A DNA stretch of 64,000 nt from Dysidea avara (Eukaryota; Porifera; Demospongiae; Dictyoceratida; Dysideidae), in assembly GCF_963678975.1 (NCBI RefSeq), contig NC_089274.1, forward strand, positions 24,837,053 to 24,901,052, given 5' to 3'. Below the pieces are notes generated by a model that was not told the origin of the DNA, ran no database searches, and saw nothing but the letters and a program-made list of their open reading frames with translations. The translations under genes were made by a program, and so were the position numbers. Positions within the stretch are counted from its first letter, which is position 1, and each line of letters begins with the position of its first letter. Of this stretch, positions 14,075 to 27,700 are shown piece after piece.

Positions 14075-14779
14075 ATGCCTCCAAAATATTTGCCAGTTTA
14101 CTACTGGCAAGAGGAACTAACAGTAATAATTTCTCTGCTACAAAAGCATATTCCAGAACTTCTTCCCTCACACCATACCAAAATCAATGAAACAACTGTT
14201 GTAAATTCACCGTCTTCTGATCAGTTTATATTGTGTTTAGCAAATAATGTGTATGATGATATACTAGTTATATAATGATTGATTTTATGTAATTGTCTCT
14301 TTTTTATGATTTAAACTCCAAACAGTTGGCAATAGCCGTTCTTCCCTGCCAGAGGTATAAATACATACGTACATGTTTACAATCCACAATATACAAAAAC
14401 AATACTGATATAGCTACACTTTATTACAATAGAGAACAACTAGCTACAACAACACAAGCAAAAACATTTATAATAAATCAGACCGGTGTAGATATAGCTG
14501 TAACTACAGCACTAGCAACTGCTGTATGTTAGTCTGCATACCAATATGGTGTACTTGTGGGGTCTGGAAATCTGAAAGTTTCCAAACTTTAAATCTATCC
14601 GCTGGGGATGCTAGTGATGATAAACGTCTTATTGATTATTAAGACAATATATAGTATACAAACAGGGGCCTAGACTCAGGGCTACCATACACTGATAGCC
14701 AAAGAGTGATCAGTGCAGGAACCCTGACAAGACTTACATTACTTAACTTACAGTACAAAATTAATTACACAGTAACAAA

Positions 14780-15724
14780 GTTCAGGTCAAGAGGCCCACT
14801 CCAGGGAAGCTCTAGAATTGAAAATTCTGTAAGAGCAGGAGATGGCAATATGAGCAGTCTGCTCAAACAGTGACCGTACAGTTATCTTTGACACACAACA
14901 AGCAGTAGCCACTTGAGCAAGTGTTTCTGGCATAAAGTGACCCAGACATCCTATCTCAATAGAAATGAGATCAACAACTAACCCAGTACGTTAAAGATCA
15001 TACGATAAAGACCCATATCTATCTTCCTTCCAAGCTCTTGTGGCCAATAAGTGTTGCTGGGTGTTAGTGGGAATGGTCAGCTCAAACAGGTAGATGGAAT
15101 CCTTAGACTGAAACCAAGACCAAGTCAGGTCTGCTAAGGGAGGTAGAAAGTTTGGTGGGGATAGTACTAGAAGGGTTGACACTGGCAAGATGACCTGGAA
15201 GATCAGCATAAAGTTTAAAAAATTCTGGTAAATGTTTTTGAAGCCCATGGACAAAAACCTGCAAGACTGAATCAGTCATGCCTCCAGGTTAGTCTCGCGT
15301 GCCAGACGGTTTGTGTGGGGGCGGCAAATAAACGTCTGGCACGCGAGACTACCTCCAGGTATACCTACCCTAAACGAGAGCAACAGAACATCTGGTAAGA
15401 TGTAATTCATGGTATAGGTTGGGGAGTTTGACAAAGAGCACACTTTGGATTAGTAATTATATTCCACCTGGACAGGTTCATAGGATTTGGAAGAGTATCA
15501 CAACCAGCACGTTGCAAGAACGACGGTTGTTTCTCAGGGAGGCCAAACATCAATCTCTTCCACAAAGGACAATTGCAAGCTTCCTCCAGGGTGACAATAT
15601 CTAAAAATTTATTTTGAACAGTTAATGGCTCAAAGCTTGAATCCCAATGCACAATGTGAGTAGAATGTAAATGGTCACGTGCATGGTTCTTTAAGGTTGC
15701 AGGGCTAATAACGTGCACGTGCAC
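14780..15724 (-). mobile_element. Degenerate non-LTR retrotransposon 3' part (reverse transcriptase C-terminus)
   Basis: Minus-strand frames at 15724-15407 and 15254-14991 read as consecutive pieces of one LINE-type polyprotein. The first holds NMNLSRW-like context (PNPMNLSRWNII) and then PKCALCQTPQP, the start of a CCHC-like zinc motif found after the RT domain of many metazoan LINEs. The second holds SVLQ-type sequence before it and YLFELTIPTNT after, typical of the same elements. The frame is broken by shifts and by the 62-bp hairpin at 15290-15351. This is a 5'-truncated dead copy. It ends about 60 bp before the start codon of gene A, so the promoter of A abuts transposon sequence. Confidence 0.7.
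15290..15351. mobile_element. 62-bp hairpin element with 9-bp target duplication
   Basis: Two perfect inverted arms (TAGTCTCGCGTGCCAGACG at 15290 and its complement ending at 15351) separated by a 24-base G-rich loop. The 9-mer CCTCCAGGT stands on both sides (15281-15289 and 15352-15360), as expected of a target-site duplication. It interrupts the LINE fragment, so it inserted after that copy. It has no coding capacity and must be moved in trans, if at all. Confidence 0.8.
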
Positions 15725-15783
15725 GTGGGCTGTGCAGCAAGTGGGCGCAACTTGAGTGGGCGTATTTAATTGTTAACTCAGCC
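15661..15783 (+). promoter_or_regulatory. Gene A promoter region with three E-boxes
   Basis: The 120 bases before the ATG of A hold three CACGTG palindromes (15676-15681, 15716-15721, 15722-15727), the last two head to tail in an alternating GTGCAC tract. Such sites bind bHLH factors in animals. No TATA box is evident. Part of the region overlaps the end of the LINE fragment. Function is inferred. Confidence 0.4.
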
Positions 15784-18700
15784 ATGTCAGGGAAGAAACT
15801 TACTCGTCTTTTTCTCGTGTGGTTACTGTTTTGTCTGGCTGCTGTAAACGCTGTGTTTTCAGCTGGAAGAAGTGAGCTAGTCATTGTAAACCACTACACA
15901 TGCATACACGCACCGTGACCTCACTTTTTTTGTGCATCGTCATGGACGTGTCACATGAATGGCAGATGAGTGATCATGAGTCGGCGGCAGGACTGACTAG
16001 AACATATTTTTGGCTTTTACGAGGTTGGATTCATTGAGTCTTGTTAGTTAAGGGAACTTGCAGCCTGGAAACAAAAACTGATTTCTAGATACTGTATGTT
16101 CTACAGTACTTACCAGCCATTACGCTTTAGGGAATGTGATCGTGATGGTTAATTAATGGAACGCCTGGCTGCCGGATCATAGCTATACCCACAAATCATT
16201 TCATGCTATTCTAACGAGATTGAGAGACAGTGTAGATTGAATGCAGGAAGGTTCTTGATATTGATAGCGCGACTGTCATGATTGGTGCATGCCTAGCCTG
16301 CATCATGTTGATGATTCTGACTCCTGTATTTCAGGCTTTAGCTTGATGCCCACAACTGTTAAATATTTTCTATGCATGTCATCTACCATATTGTGTTTGT
16401 CTATGTTGACATTGATCGTTGCGCCCACTTTCAAGGGTTGGAGCTAGCAGATTGTTTGATCTTATAGCAGGAAAGTTTGGCAGGAGGAAACTGGATTTCC
16501 CCCCCAAAACAAGTTTGGCAAGTTTGTTAGGAGCTAGTACAGATTTGTATTGGACCAATGATTTGGCAGATTTTAGTTTGGCAAAACACCAACATTTGCC
16601 AAACCTTTCGTGTGACTACATGCATGCATACCATATGGCTGTGGTGTGATCGTTGCCAATACCATATTGTGCATCAATCCTTAATTTATGAAGTGCTCAG
16701 TCTCCTAGGTTTCACACTTAGAGAGTGAGGTGGTTCTGTCGAGTAGGAGATGCACTATGCAATGACAGTTAGTAAATGCTCATTACTGCAACCCCATATT
16801 TACTTTGGATTCTTTTGTGGGCGGGCACAGAGCTTAGATGTATAATATATATATATATATATACACAGCACCCTGTTCACTTGCTTGCATGTGCATGGTA
16901 CAAACTGAAATGATGCACTGGCTAGTTTGTAATCTAAGAAGCAGTACATTCTTTCTTTACCCCAGTGTGGCATAGTCCTGACATGATTCAATTTCGCATA
17001 ATTTTATGTGTTAATGCCATTTATGGCAGTTAGATATTTATTCTTATGACTCACCTACACAAATATACCATAACTATTGACCATTGCATCATAGGATCCA
17101 CAAATTGAGATATCCATACACATGTATACATATACATACATGTATGTATGTGACTATGATGAGCAGAAGCAGAAGTGATTAGAATTTTTATAAATCATAA
17201 TTCCACTGATGTGGTATCCCATTACAAATACATATCAGTTTCAGGTGATTGTTATCACATTTTTATGGTCACATGGTTGGACCATATTTGGCAAACACTT
17301 ATTCATGACTACAAGATGAAGTGGCTATGGAGCCTGTGGTTCATTAAATTTTCCTGATTTGTATTAGCTGGATGGGTATATATAGATCTCACAAAGCTGC
17401 ATTTTTGCACCAATAGTTACATACATAATTTAGGTGTCGCTTATGGCTTGTGGTGATCTGTAGAAATGGTTCTGTGGTGTGTTTGTCTTGTACTGATATC
17501 ACTGTATTCCCACTGGAAGTTTATATACAAAAGGACAAACTTTTATGAGCTGCCCACCCACAGCTTATGCACAGCCTTAAACAAATAATTGCATGACAAG
17601 AAGAAAAATTCAACCCAAAGCATGAATTTATAAAGTGCAGGCCACTTGGTCACGCGTTTGCAGATCATAGGAGTTAATCGCCATTTTATGTTTTGCATTT
17701 AAAGTTTTGTGCATGACATTGTAACATAGAAAAGGAAACCGAACTTGGTGTATCTTATGTGCCATGTGGGTGTAGCTATAGCTACAAGTATTTTTTTATT
17801 TCACTAGCTACACCATGTAGAATGCCAACAAGTGCACTGGATCATGACATGTTTCATGATACTTTGGTGACTGATGAGCAGATTACTGCTTCTTCATTTG
17901 ATCAATTACATCCACCACCACAAGCAAGACTATCAGGAACTGGATGGTGTTCAGCAAACACTTGTAATACACAACAAATTGATGAGTACCTGCAAATAAA
18001 CTTTGGTGCAGAATTAGTAGTAGAGGCAATAGCAGTTACAAGTAATTCTGAAGGATTTTATGTGACTCAGTATATGTTGGAATATGCTGGATCAGATGGC
18101 ATGTATGAATATGTTATTGCTGAAGCCTCCAGTAACGTTGTAAGTTATTATGTTTGTGAGATCAGGAAACTGTTTGATAGACTAAGTGGAAGACTTTTAC
18201 AACTTGCATGCTTAATCACCCAGCCTTTTACATACGATGGCAACTACAAAATTTTAGCAAGTTTTGTTATTTCTATAGTAACTTGATTGAAAAGTGAATT
18301 ACATGTTCTCGTAGTCATTGATAATCCACAAAGCCCCACAATATTACATATACTCATATGGCATAAAACTACCTTCCAGTTGTTCTCATTGCATTTAACA
18401 CAGTTCATGTTTCACAAACAGGACGGACGTATGTACCAACATTAAATTTTGTACTTTTGTATTTTAAAGACAAGAAATGATGCTACAGACAGACTTTCCT
18501 GCCAAAAGAGGCAGGTCAAGATACTTTCATTCTCCCATTGTTGGATTTGTTGGGGGGATGGGGGATAGAGTAGCAATATACCTCAATGCAAAAACAGCTT
18601 GGAATTGTCTGTAAAAAAGTCATGTCCATGAAAGTAAAAGTAACAGAGCTGATATCTGGAGCGGCCATTAATACAATTGACAGCCTTGTTGCATTTCATT

Positions 18701-21700
18701 CCTTTTAACTCTAATTAGCTAATTTGGCCTCCTTTTCAATAATCAGTGTAGAGAAAAAAGGTGGCCAAATTCCTAGCCAATTAGAGTTTAATTATGAATG
18801 GAATGTAGAACATGGGTAAGCTATAAAGGTCTAATGTTAAAACTTCACTTATTATAGTTAGCTCACTTCAGTTATTGGCTCTTTCTGTTGCCAGTAACTT
18901 TTATTTTCATGGACACGCCTTTTATGTAGCCAAGCTGTTTTTGCATAGAGGATTTCACTTATTTTGTCAATCAAATGCATTTATATAATTACAATAAAAA
19001 GTTACACAGTAGAGCAAAAACATAGATTGTTGCAGAGAAATAAACAGTAACTTACAAAAGCAAGTGAATATTCTTTGGAGTAGTTGACTGCTCTATTAGA
19101 CTAACTGATCTGCTATACTGGGACTGATCAACACCCCCTCCTTTCCACCACCTATATACAGTACTGCCCAAACGTAACGTTGCACTCGCTCGCATGTGCA
19201 ATTTTGCTCAAGATTTTAAAAATTGCTAATTAAGGAGCGTGGCAACTGTTTCGCTCATGCGACAGCGTGGCAGCTATTTAACTCACAAGAATCACGAGTG
19301 AAACAGTTGCCATGCCCCTTAATTAGCGATTTTTAAAATCTTGAGCAAAATTGTGCATGTGAGCGAGTGCAATGTTGCGCTTGGGCAGTATCGTATGCTC
19401 TGAAAAACTTGACAGCATTAACCTGGTACACATGTCAGCTATTTCCCATACACCGCCTCTTGGTGGCATCCAGTATCCAAAAGAAGTTGCATATACGGAG
19501 AAGAATTATTTACCCATACAATCGTCATATTCACTCGAATCTTTTCAGTACATTCATATGACGACATCAATTGTATCCAGTTAGTCTGATTCAAATGGTT
19601 GTCACTTGAATTGCAGTGAGGATTGCTAAACCGTTGTTACATGTATCACAGTAATGCGTCATGGTTATTTTTTTGAGGCATGCACCTTTTTACTTTCTTG
19701 GCTGCACAACTCAATACACTGTAAGTCTTGATATGTGTCTGTTTACAAAATTCTAATAATCAATGAAGTTGTTTTTATGTATACATGTCCACACACACAC
19801 ATGCACTCATGCACGTATGCACGCACGCACACACAATGTGCACGCAAGCAAAAAAACAAAACAGCCTTTGGCTGTTGTATACATGTCTAACCGGTTGACT
19901 GGGCCACCTGCACTCTACTTAAGTGTCTATCAGTCAGTGATCTGGAGTACCCGCAGGAGACTATTTGTACCATGTCAAATCCATAAAACCATTTGTCTCA
20001 ACGTACATCCCTTTTTCAGAAGTTATCACTTTTTCTACACTCTTCACATAACTTTTGGCTCATTAGTTGCTGTAGCAGAAATTTTACCATCAATATTACC
20101 TGCTGTATTTGCACAAATTGCTCTCCATTTTATTCTTGAGGTTGTTCATACCATTTGCTTCAAGATCTTCACATGTCACATCTTTCCATTTAGTAGAGGG
20201 GTGTAGTGTGAAAATGATGCACTTTGTGATATGATTATGAAACTTTCCACATAAATTGCACTCCTTATAGTGCCATTGCAGATTTGACCTTTGGTGACCT
20301 ATACAACTATTTTTGCATTGAAAATTCATCATTTTATTTCCCTGAGGCATTATTTTACATGACATAGTTTCAAATCAAAGGTCTTAATTGCTGAAAAAAA
20401 CAAGTTGGTTTTTATTTGAAGCCAATAGGTCATTTCATTCCAAAGTTATGATTGTATTAGTCATGAAATTCTATAAAGTTTCTTGCCCATTAGTAATTTA
20501 CATCCCAAGAGCAGAGAATTTGTGATTAACAATTAAACATGACCATAATTTATACCTTTGGAGTGGAATAAGCTATTCACTTCAAAAAGTCATAGATGAA
20601 CACCTTTAATTTGAAACCATGTTTTAACAGTCCCCCAGGGTGATAAAGACAACAGTGATGAATCTTCAATTCAAAAATGGTTGTAAAGGTCACCAAAGGT
20701 CAAATCTGCTATGGCACTACGTATATCAAAAAATAAATTTCATTGGACTATGGTTTGGCTCATTTACAGGTTTACTAAATCACTTAGTCACCTGACATAC
20801 TCACTTAGTCGCCTGACATGCTCACATAGTCACCTACACATGTTCACTTAGTCACCCGCCGTCAAGCAGTTTTGTACATGATAAATAATTATAACACAAA
20901 AGGTACACTGGAGTACTTGATAATACTGTAACACAATTCTTCTCCGTGTTCTGTGAATAATTCTGGACAAATAGTAGACTAAGTGGCGTATCTACTGTAG
21001 CTCTAGCCGTTACTCGGGTTACCGGTCGAATAATTATTTTTGTGTTTGCTGTAAGGACTGCAGGAAGAAACTGTTCTGCTGTCCTACATTGCTCTTTCAC
21101 CCCACCCTAATGCTTTGGCTATAAAGGTATGTACTTTAAACCATAGTTTAAATAAGTTAGACACCGCAACCAACTGGAACTAAGCGATTTAGTAATTCCT
21201 TGGTCTTGGTGTCTAACTATTATTTAGGAGTACAATTGTGTGGAAATTTTCATAATTGTATCACAAAGTGCACAAATGCCCATTTTGCTACTGATTGCTT
21301 TCTAGGTCCTAATCTAGTTATTGGCTAACACAACCAACCATCTAAATTGGCACTTGAACAACAAGATTCTATGTGGCTTCTGGAACATATCCACAAACAC
21401 ACATACCACACATTCACAGATTCATACTTTTCTTGTCATGGACACATAGCTGGTTTAAAATTATCAACGGCATATGTTAGCTTAGTTTATGTCTCCCTTA
21501 AATGTATTTTATTCTACATAATATACACTGTATATTTTATAGCTTTTTGATGGTGTGAATGCTTGTGGACAAACAAATCTTGAAATGAAGCACTTCAAAT
21601 ATCCGGTCATTGCACACTATATTCGTATAGTCCCACTGGAGTGGGTAGGTCAGTCTGCTTGTTTAAAACTAGAACTTTATGGATGTCAAGTCAAAGGTCA

Positions 21701-24700
21701 GTATGCTATCATTGCTGTTTTGTGGTGCATATAATTTTGATACTATAGTGATACTGTTACTTTAATTTAATGAATATCATTTTTCAATAAATGGTATAAA
21801 AATTAAAGTAGCTACTGACCGTACTGTACTTGAATTTTAAAAAGTTATTTTTATATGTAGATATTGTAGTAGAAATATTAATTATGCATAAATAAATTGT
21901 GGGTAAGGCTCCATAGTGCTGATCTACTCAGCCAAAAACTGCATTTCTAATACCTATGGTTGTTATTTGTGTCACATGATGAATCATTAAGTTGCTAGTA
22001 CTTTTTTGTACAAATATAATGAAAGATCCTACGCATTAAAATGTCAATAAAAGTTTTTATATTCTTCATCATGGAAATAATAAATAATAATAATAAATAA
22101 TAAATAAATATAATGTGGCATCTAATTCAGTCATTTATTGGTCATATGATTTAGTTAAGTTTGCTTTTTTGACTTTTCATTGTACTTGTGGCTAATTAAT
22201 AAAGCAAATTAATAAGCAGCTTACAATTTATTATTGTGACACAAATTATAGCCGAAGATTGTCAAAAAACAGGATATAATATGACATAATAAAAATTTTT
22301 ATTAACATTTTAATGCATAGGATCTTTCATTATATCTGTGTAGCAGCTTATGATTCATCATTGTGATACAAATATCAACCAAAGGCAGTTTTTGGTTGAG
22401 TGGATCAGCACTATGGAGCCCCACCCATATTTTATATTTCTACTAGATTTCCTTACAATATCTACATATAAAATAAGTCTTTAAAATTCAAGTATAGTAT
22501 AGGGTCAGTACACAACACTATAGTAAAAGCTACTTAAAAATGATTTGCATGCACCATTCACAATAGTGCAATTTACACGTGATGACCTTTCCTTTCCCTT
22601 TAATTATAGAGTGTACAGATATACAGGCTGTCAGTGATAACAGAACATTACTACCGACTGCTAACGTTTCTCTATCATCAGCCCTGAACAATTATCGGGA
22701 CATTTCAACCAATTGGTGTGGAAGCTCTTTTGATCAATCACCACGTTTTTATCTGTCCTTTACTCAACCAGTTCATTTACTATATGTAACAGCAAATGGA
22801 GATGGTGTTGATTATATCAGAAGCTTCTTTTTTGTATATGAAAATCAAACTGGTGACATGATTAGATATTCAAATGTGGATGGTTTACAAGTAAGCATGT
22901 TTAACAACTAACACATAACATTGTATAAAATTCCTATAATAGTCTTTCACTCTACTTAATGCAAATGATGTTGAGACCTATCTGCTATGGAGACCAATTA
23001 CCACAAGGAGGCTGGGGTTTATTGCAAATCAAGTTTTAACAACATATCCATGCATTGAAATTCACTTCTATGGATGTACACATAATGATTTAGGTATGTT
23101 ATTGTATTCTAGTTTGATATGCTGTTAACTTGAACTACTTATTATCAGTGTTGCATCCTGTGATTACTGGCATATCTACTTCTGAAACAACAGTTAACCC
23201 TGCTCCTACTGTGGCTACTGTGTATTCCAGTTCTAGTCTATTTTCACAATTAGCCACAGTGACTACTACTGTTACAATAACAACATCCCCTGAGCCATCT
23301 TGTAATTGTAGTGATCAACAACAGTCCAGTAGCTCCTCCTCGTCCAATGACTCTGATGATGTAGTAACCATCTGTGTACCTGTTGTAATTGTGGTTGGGA
23401 TTATTATAGTGATTGTGCTGGTCATTGTTGGGGGAGTGGTGTGGTGGAAGACTAGAAGTGATAGTACTCAGAACTTTGATGCAATTGTTTATAAACCTAG
23501 CACAACTGCAGTAGTGAACAACGATCTTTATGGGTTAGTGTCAGAGGCGTAGCTACAATGTAGGCAGGTGAGGCAGTTGCCTCACCAAATATTGGTGACT
23601 GAAGTCACTGAACTGAGAGCTACATTGGACCTTTCAGATGCATAGAAAACTTGCATTAACAAAGTTTATATGCTCAATTTGTAGGTGTCCATCGAGGGGC
23701 AGCTCTAGGGGGTTAGCTACTGAGGTTTTCTATTTTTTTCAGAAATGGTCAAGCAAGATCGATATACTCTAATAGAGCACTCACCCTAATACAACAGTGA
23801 AGCAAATTTTTAATATAATGTTTTTGATAAAATTAATTAAATTGCTCTCACAATCAATCTCAGATGGTCTAACTTGCCAGGGGAGCATAACCCAGACCCC
23901 CTGGATTGACATGTTACCAGTGCTTATATATCAAGACTCACGGTAGTGAGTCGCGAAGCCAAGAAGCACAAAGCATGCGCCCACAAAAATAAAAACACGC
24001 GACCACTACTGTGAGTCATTTACATGAGGGATCGATTACGCAATCTTTTAAAATCCGCATGGCGAAATCTCAGCCTTACTAAACGATTCCGCCTCGAAAC
24101 CAGGGGCATGTAACCTTTGTATAATGAGTAACTACCACACGAAAAGTCAGGCGAATTGTTGGAGTAGTTTGTTCCATCGCCCACCCATTTACAATGCATT
24201 AATTAAATTATTTATTCAAATGTGCATTGTTCTTTTTTTCATTTTCTTCGTCATCGCATCCCATTGGAACGATTTTCTTTCAACCATGAAGTTGTATTGT
24301 AAAAAGGCTGCGGCTATCAGGGACTTTTTACACAATGTATCTGTACATTTAATTTCGCTAAAAGTTGTTCGTTAGTTTATGAGATCTCTTTTGCGCTCTT
24401 TGAAGATTCAAACTTGCCTCCATGACGTCGAGGTGTGAGGCGTCTGCCTCAATTCCCAAACAGTGTGGAAGTGGGCTAAGTCATTAGCCATAGCGAGCTG
24501 GCTGATTTGATAGACATTGTGCTGTCAACTCTTGGTTTAATTGTGAGTCCAGTCACTGATTTGTTTTAAATTCACCACGGTATGCCTCCACTGACTCGTT
24601 ATGGCGTGACTCCGGCCCATGCAGGGTCTTACATAGCTATAGCCAGCTGTTTCATACCCGCTGTTTCATACCCGCTGTAGTGATATAGTTGAAGTAACAT

Positions 24701-27700
24701 TACCCGTGCACGTCTTTAATCCCGCCCCAGCCCTTCAGTGCCTGTGAAACTTCAGTGTTCACTTAAAAAGCCAGCATCAGCGCATCACCTTTCAGCACTT
24801 AACCCACAATTATAGAAACTCTTTAACGATAGCATGAATATACTGTAATAGTAAACATTTACATTATGATGATCCCATAAAATTTTAAAAATAGCTACAA
24901 TAGCACAAGAAGCCAGATACACTAGTGTTTGGCTATGAAGTACCACCAAGAGTTCATAATATAGTAGTGGGGTCTTGCATGGTAGCTACCACATATTAAT
25001 TTTTCTTCACCATTTGCGTGATTTGTCCATTGACCATAAGCTCACCTGCCAACAGTCACAACATCAGTATCCACCCTGCATATACAGAAAGGGATACAGT
25101 ATGGTAAGGCACAGCTAACTAAAAACATGTAATCATATAGTCAGACTAACATGTCAACAAATACTTAATTCCACTATTATGATTATTGTTATAGTGAGCA
25201 TCCCACATAGCCATTCTCAAGATGTATTCAGCATACTGCAGCAGTTGATGTTCTCACCTACATTGTTGACATAACAATTTTGTTGCTAGGAGACATATAA
25301 ATTAGGAGGGACTAATGGTTTTAGCATAATGGTAAACAAGTTACACAACAGCAAAGGAAATTTTAATAAACTAGCAGTGACTGGATAGTTGATAGATAAA
25401 AGTAAAAGACAATTTGTAATTTTTCCAGTCCTGATTGTTTGAGAATAAGCACATTAGCTGCTATAAGCATGAAAAAAGCAAGACAGATTAAATTTAACAC
25501 AAGGTTTATGATGCATGCAAACTCATTATGCACCTACCAATGTGTCACCCCACCACCTCCCTTGGATGTAAAGCCTGTAAGTGGGGCTTTACAAGGCGAA
25601 TTGACATAAAACTGCTGCTTCACTATGGGGCATTTGACAATCATTCATTAAGCACCCAAGTATTTTTCTACGCTATGTCAAATCCCCCAAGGTTGCAACT
25701 AGAGCCAATGGTGCATGGGGATTTGACACAATAGGTTTGTCCTACCATGGGGTTGTGTCCACTATAGCCCTATATATATGCCCGAAGGGGAGGGGTGGGT
25801 TAGTAGGGCAATACATTGATATGTCCATTATATATAATATGGTGCATCAACTGGGGTAAGTAGATTAAGCCTGTACCTTGCGGGCCTAAGCATGTTCCTC
25901 TCCTGTTTTGAAAAATAATCTTTTATTGCCTGCCCCTAACTGGAGTTTGCCTGACACCTTCAACAACACAAAAAGCTATCTAAAATGGTTAATTTAGCTT
26001 TGACCATTGGCAAACTACAACACTCAACAATTATATCAGAGTATACATAACTTTATATATCTGCCCAGTTACTGTATAGTATAGGGTCCATGGTTGTCTC
26101 AGATCTGCTTATATTATTATCACATCCATCAATCGATGCATAGTAATTCAGGTACGGCCTACTGTATGCACGCATTGAGCTGAGCCCTCAAAAATATTAA
26201 CTCATTTGTAGTATTGACTTACCCGCTAATCATTCAAATGCCTGACACATTATTTATAGCCAAAGTATTAATTTTCACCATACATTATAGGAAGCCATAA
26301 AAGTATATAGCCTATTAACCTTTCCTGAACTGTTGGTGGAAGCACTTGTTTGCTCTTGACATCTTTGTTGTCATCACCAACCATCTTGGTTGGTTGAAAC
26401 GTTGAGAGAATATTCTCTTTCATTTTTAGCTGTTTTCTCAGGGTTCAGCTCAACTTGTTCACAGACTGACCCACACAGCTAGAACAAGCCAGCTACGAGG
26501 CTCTGGCCTACACAAGCATAGTATATAAGGCCACTCCAAATAAATTCTCTGTTTCCCGTCCACCGCCCGCATCTAGTTACTGTCAGTTCTAAATATTCCA
26601 TTATTCCGTATTCTTCCATTATTTTCCGGTTATTCTTGCATACTGACAGGCTCAGTAAAAGCCATCTCGAAACAGGGTCAGCTCACATGTCAGTAGTACT
26701 ATCAAGTTCGCACAAACTTCACGTTTGTGTTATTTTTGCAACTTAAAAGGGAAGGAACAAGGTTAAGCGTGCTTTTATGCAGCTTTTTATGGTTATGCCA
26801 GCCATTTCCTGACCAGGAAAATAATGGCTTGAAAAGCTGCCAGTCTAATAATGGAAATGGACCGCCCGCCCGCATGCAAATATGCTTGAATCCAGGACAG
26901 GAAACAGAGAATTTATTTGGATTGGCCTAATCCCAGGAAGCTACTATGGCATGGGAGATTCCTGTCTAAAACTACGACGGTAGTTATATAGCCGTTTACA
27001 ATGACTTTGCTATACACGAACTTACCCGGCAATTTGCTGGGAGAATAGTGTGATGCATTCGGTGCCGTCAGGCTTCATGTCCATTCTGAGGCATACATTC
27101 AGCAACAACTCGCAGCTGATTCGGCTCCACTTGTCACGCACAGATTTTGACTAGACTAGTTATATCACCAACCTACTGCTTCAGCAAGAACGGTTAAGAC
27201 TGTAGCCTCGACTTTGCCAGTTCTTATTTACGTGAAACATCACGTGAGATATCACGTGAGTCCGTGCGGGAATTTGAACATTATTTTCAGTTTGAATGAA
27301 TTTTCTCTTAGCAAGTCACTTTTAGTAGCACTTCTAAACACTGAACTTGGAAGCTTTTGCTACTAATTTAGGTAGCTAATCTGTTGCTGAAGCTGTTATT
27401 ATGCATGCATGCATGCAGTGTCTCCTATAGCACTAAGCGACCGCAGGAGTCATACCAACAGTGTGACTTTCACACTTCTGGATTTACAGTGTATGTAATA
27501 TAATACCTAGCTGTATGTTCTCTAGTCAACAAAAAGTAGTGATATCCTGTGCCAAAAACAGCCCAGCTGTAAAAAAAGCGAGGCCAAGAATGCATAAGTA
27601 CATGTTCATGGAGTAACTACAACCAAAAGACATGATATCAAAATCTGGCCAAGAAAGCATTTACAGTATAGGCACTTTTATGCATTCATTTTCTATATGC

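Larger units (their letters stand above)
8025..14275 (+). pseudogene. Decayed discoidin receptor paralogue (pseudogene Z)
   Basis: Remains of a fourth receptor upstream of gene A. Pseudo-exon 2 at about 8025-8280: one frame reads IDFGVETVVETIEIAAS and then NYFSVYTVEYAGAD, matching the discoidin exon of A (INFGAELVVEAIAV, YMLEYAGSD). The W of the family GWC motif is a TGA stop, and two stops (TAG TAA) follow at about 8180. Pseudo-exon 4 at 9854-10120 keeps a phase-1 acceptor and a GTATGT donor: it begins EYPVVSNLGDDRALLP (A: ECTDIQAVSDNRTLLP), has a stop, and shifts frame before EYTGGHYIP (A: ENQTGDMIR). The end of a tail exon at about 14140-14275 reads SSDQFILCLANNVYDDI against A's DKQSVVGVANSIYEEV. 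Exons 1, 3 and the TM exon were not found. Not expected to give a functional receptor, though the tail segment is still open. Confidence 0.7.

Noticed and set aside
19763..20206. 147-codon ORF
   Set aside because: First third is translation of a CA/GCA-type repeat (HTHTCTHARMHARTHN); the rest has no recognisable domain.
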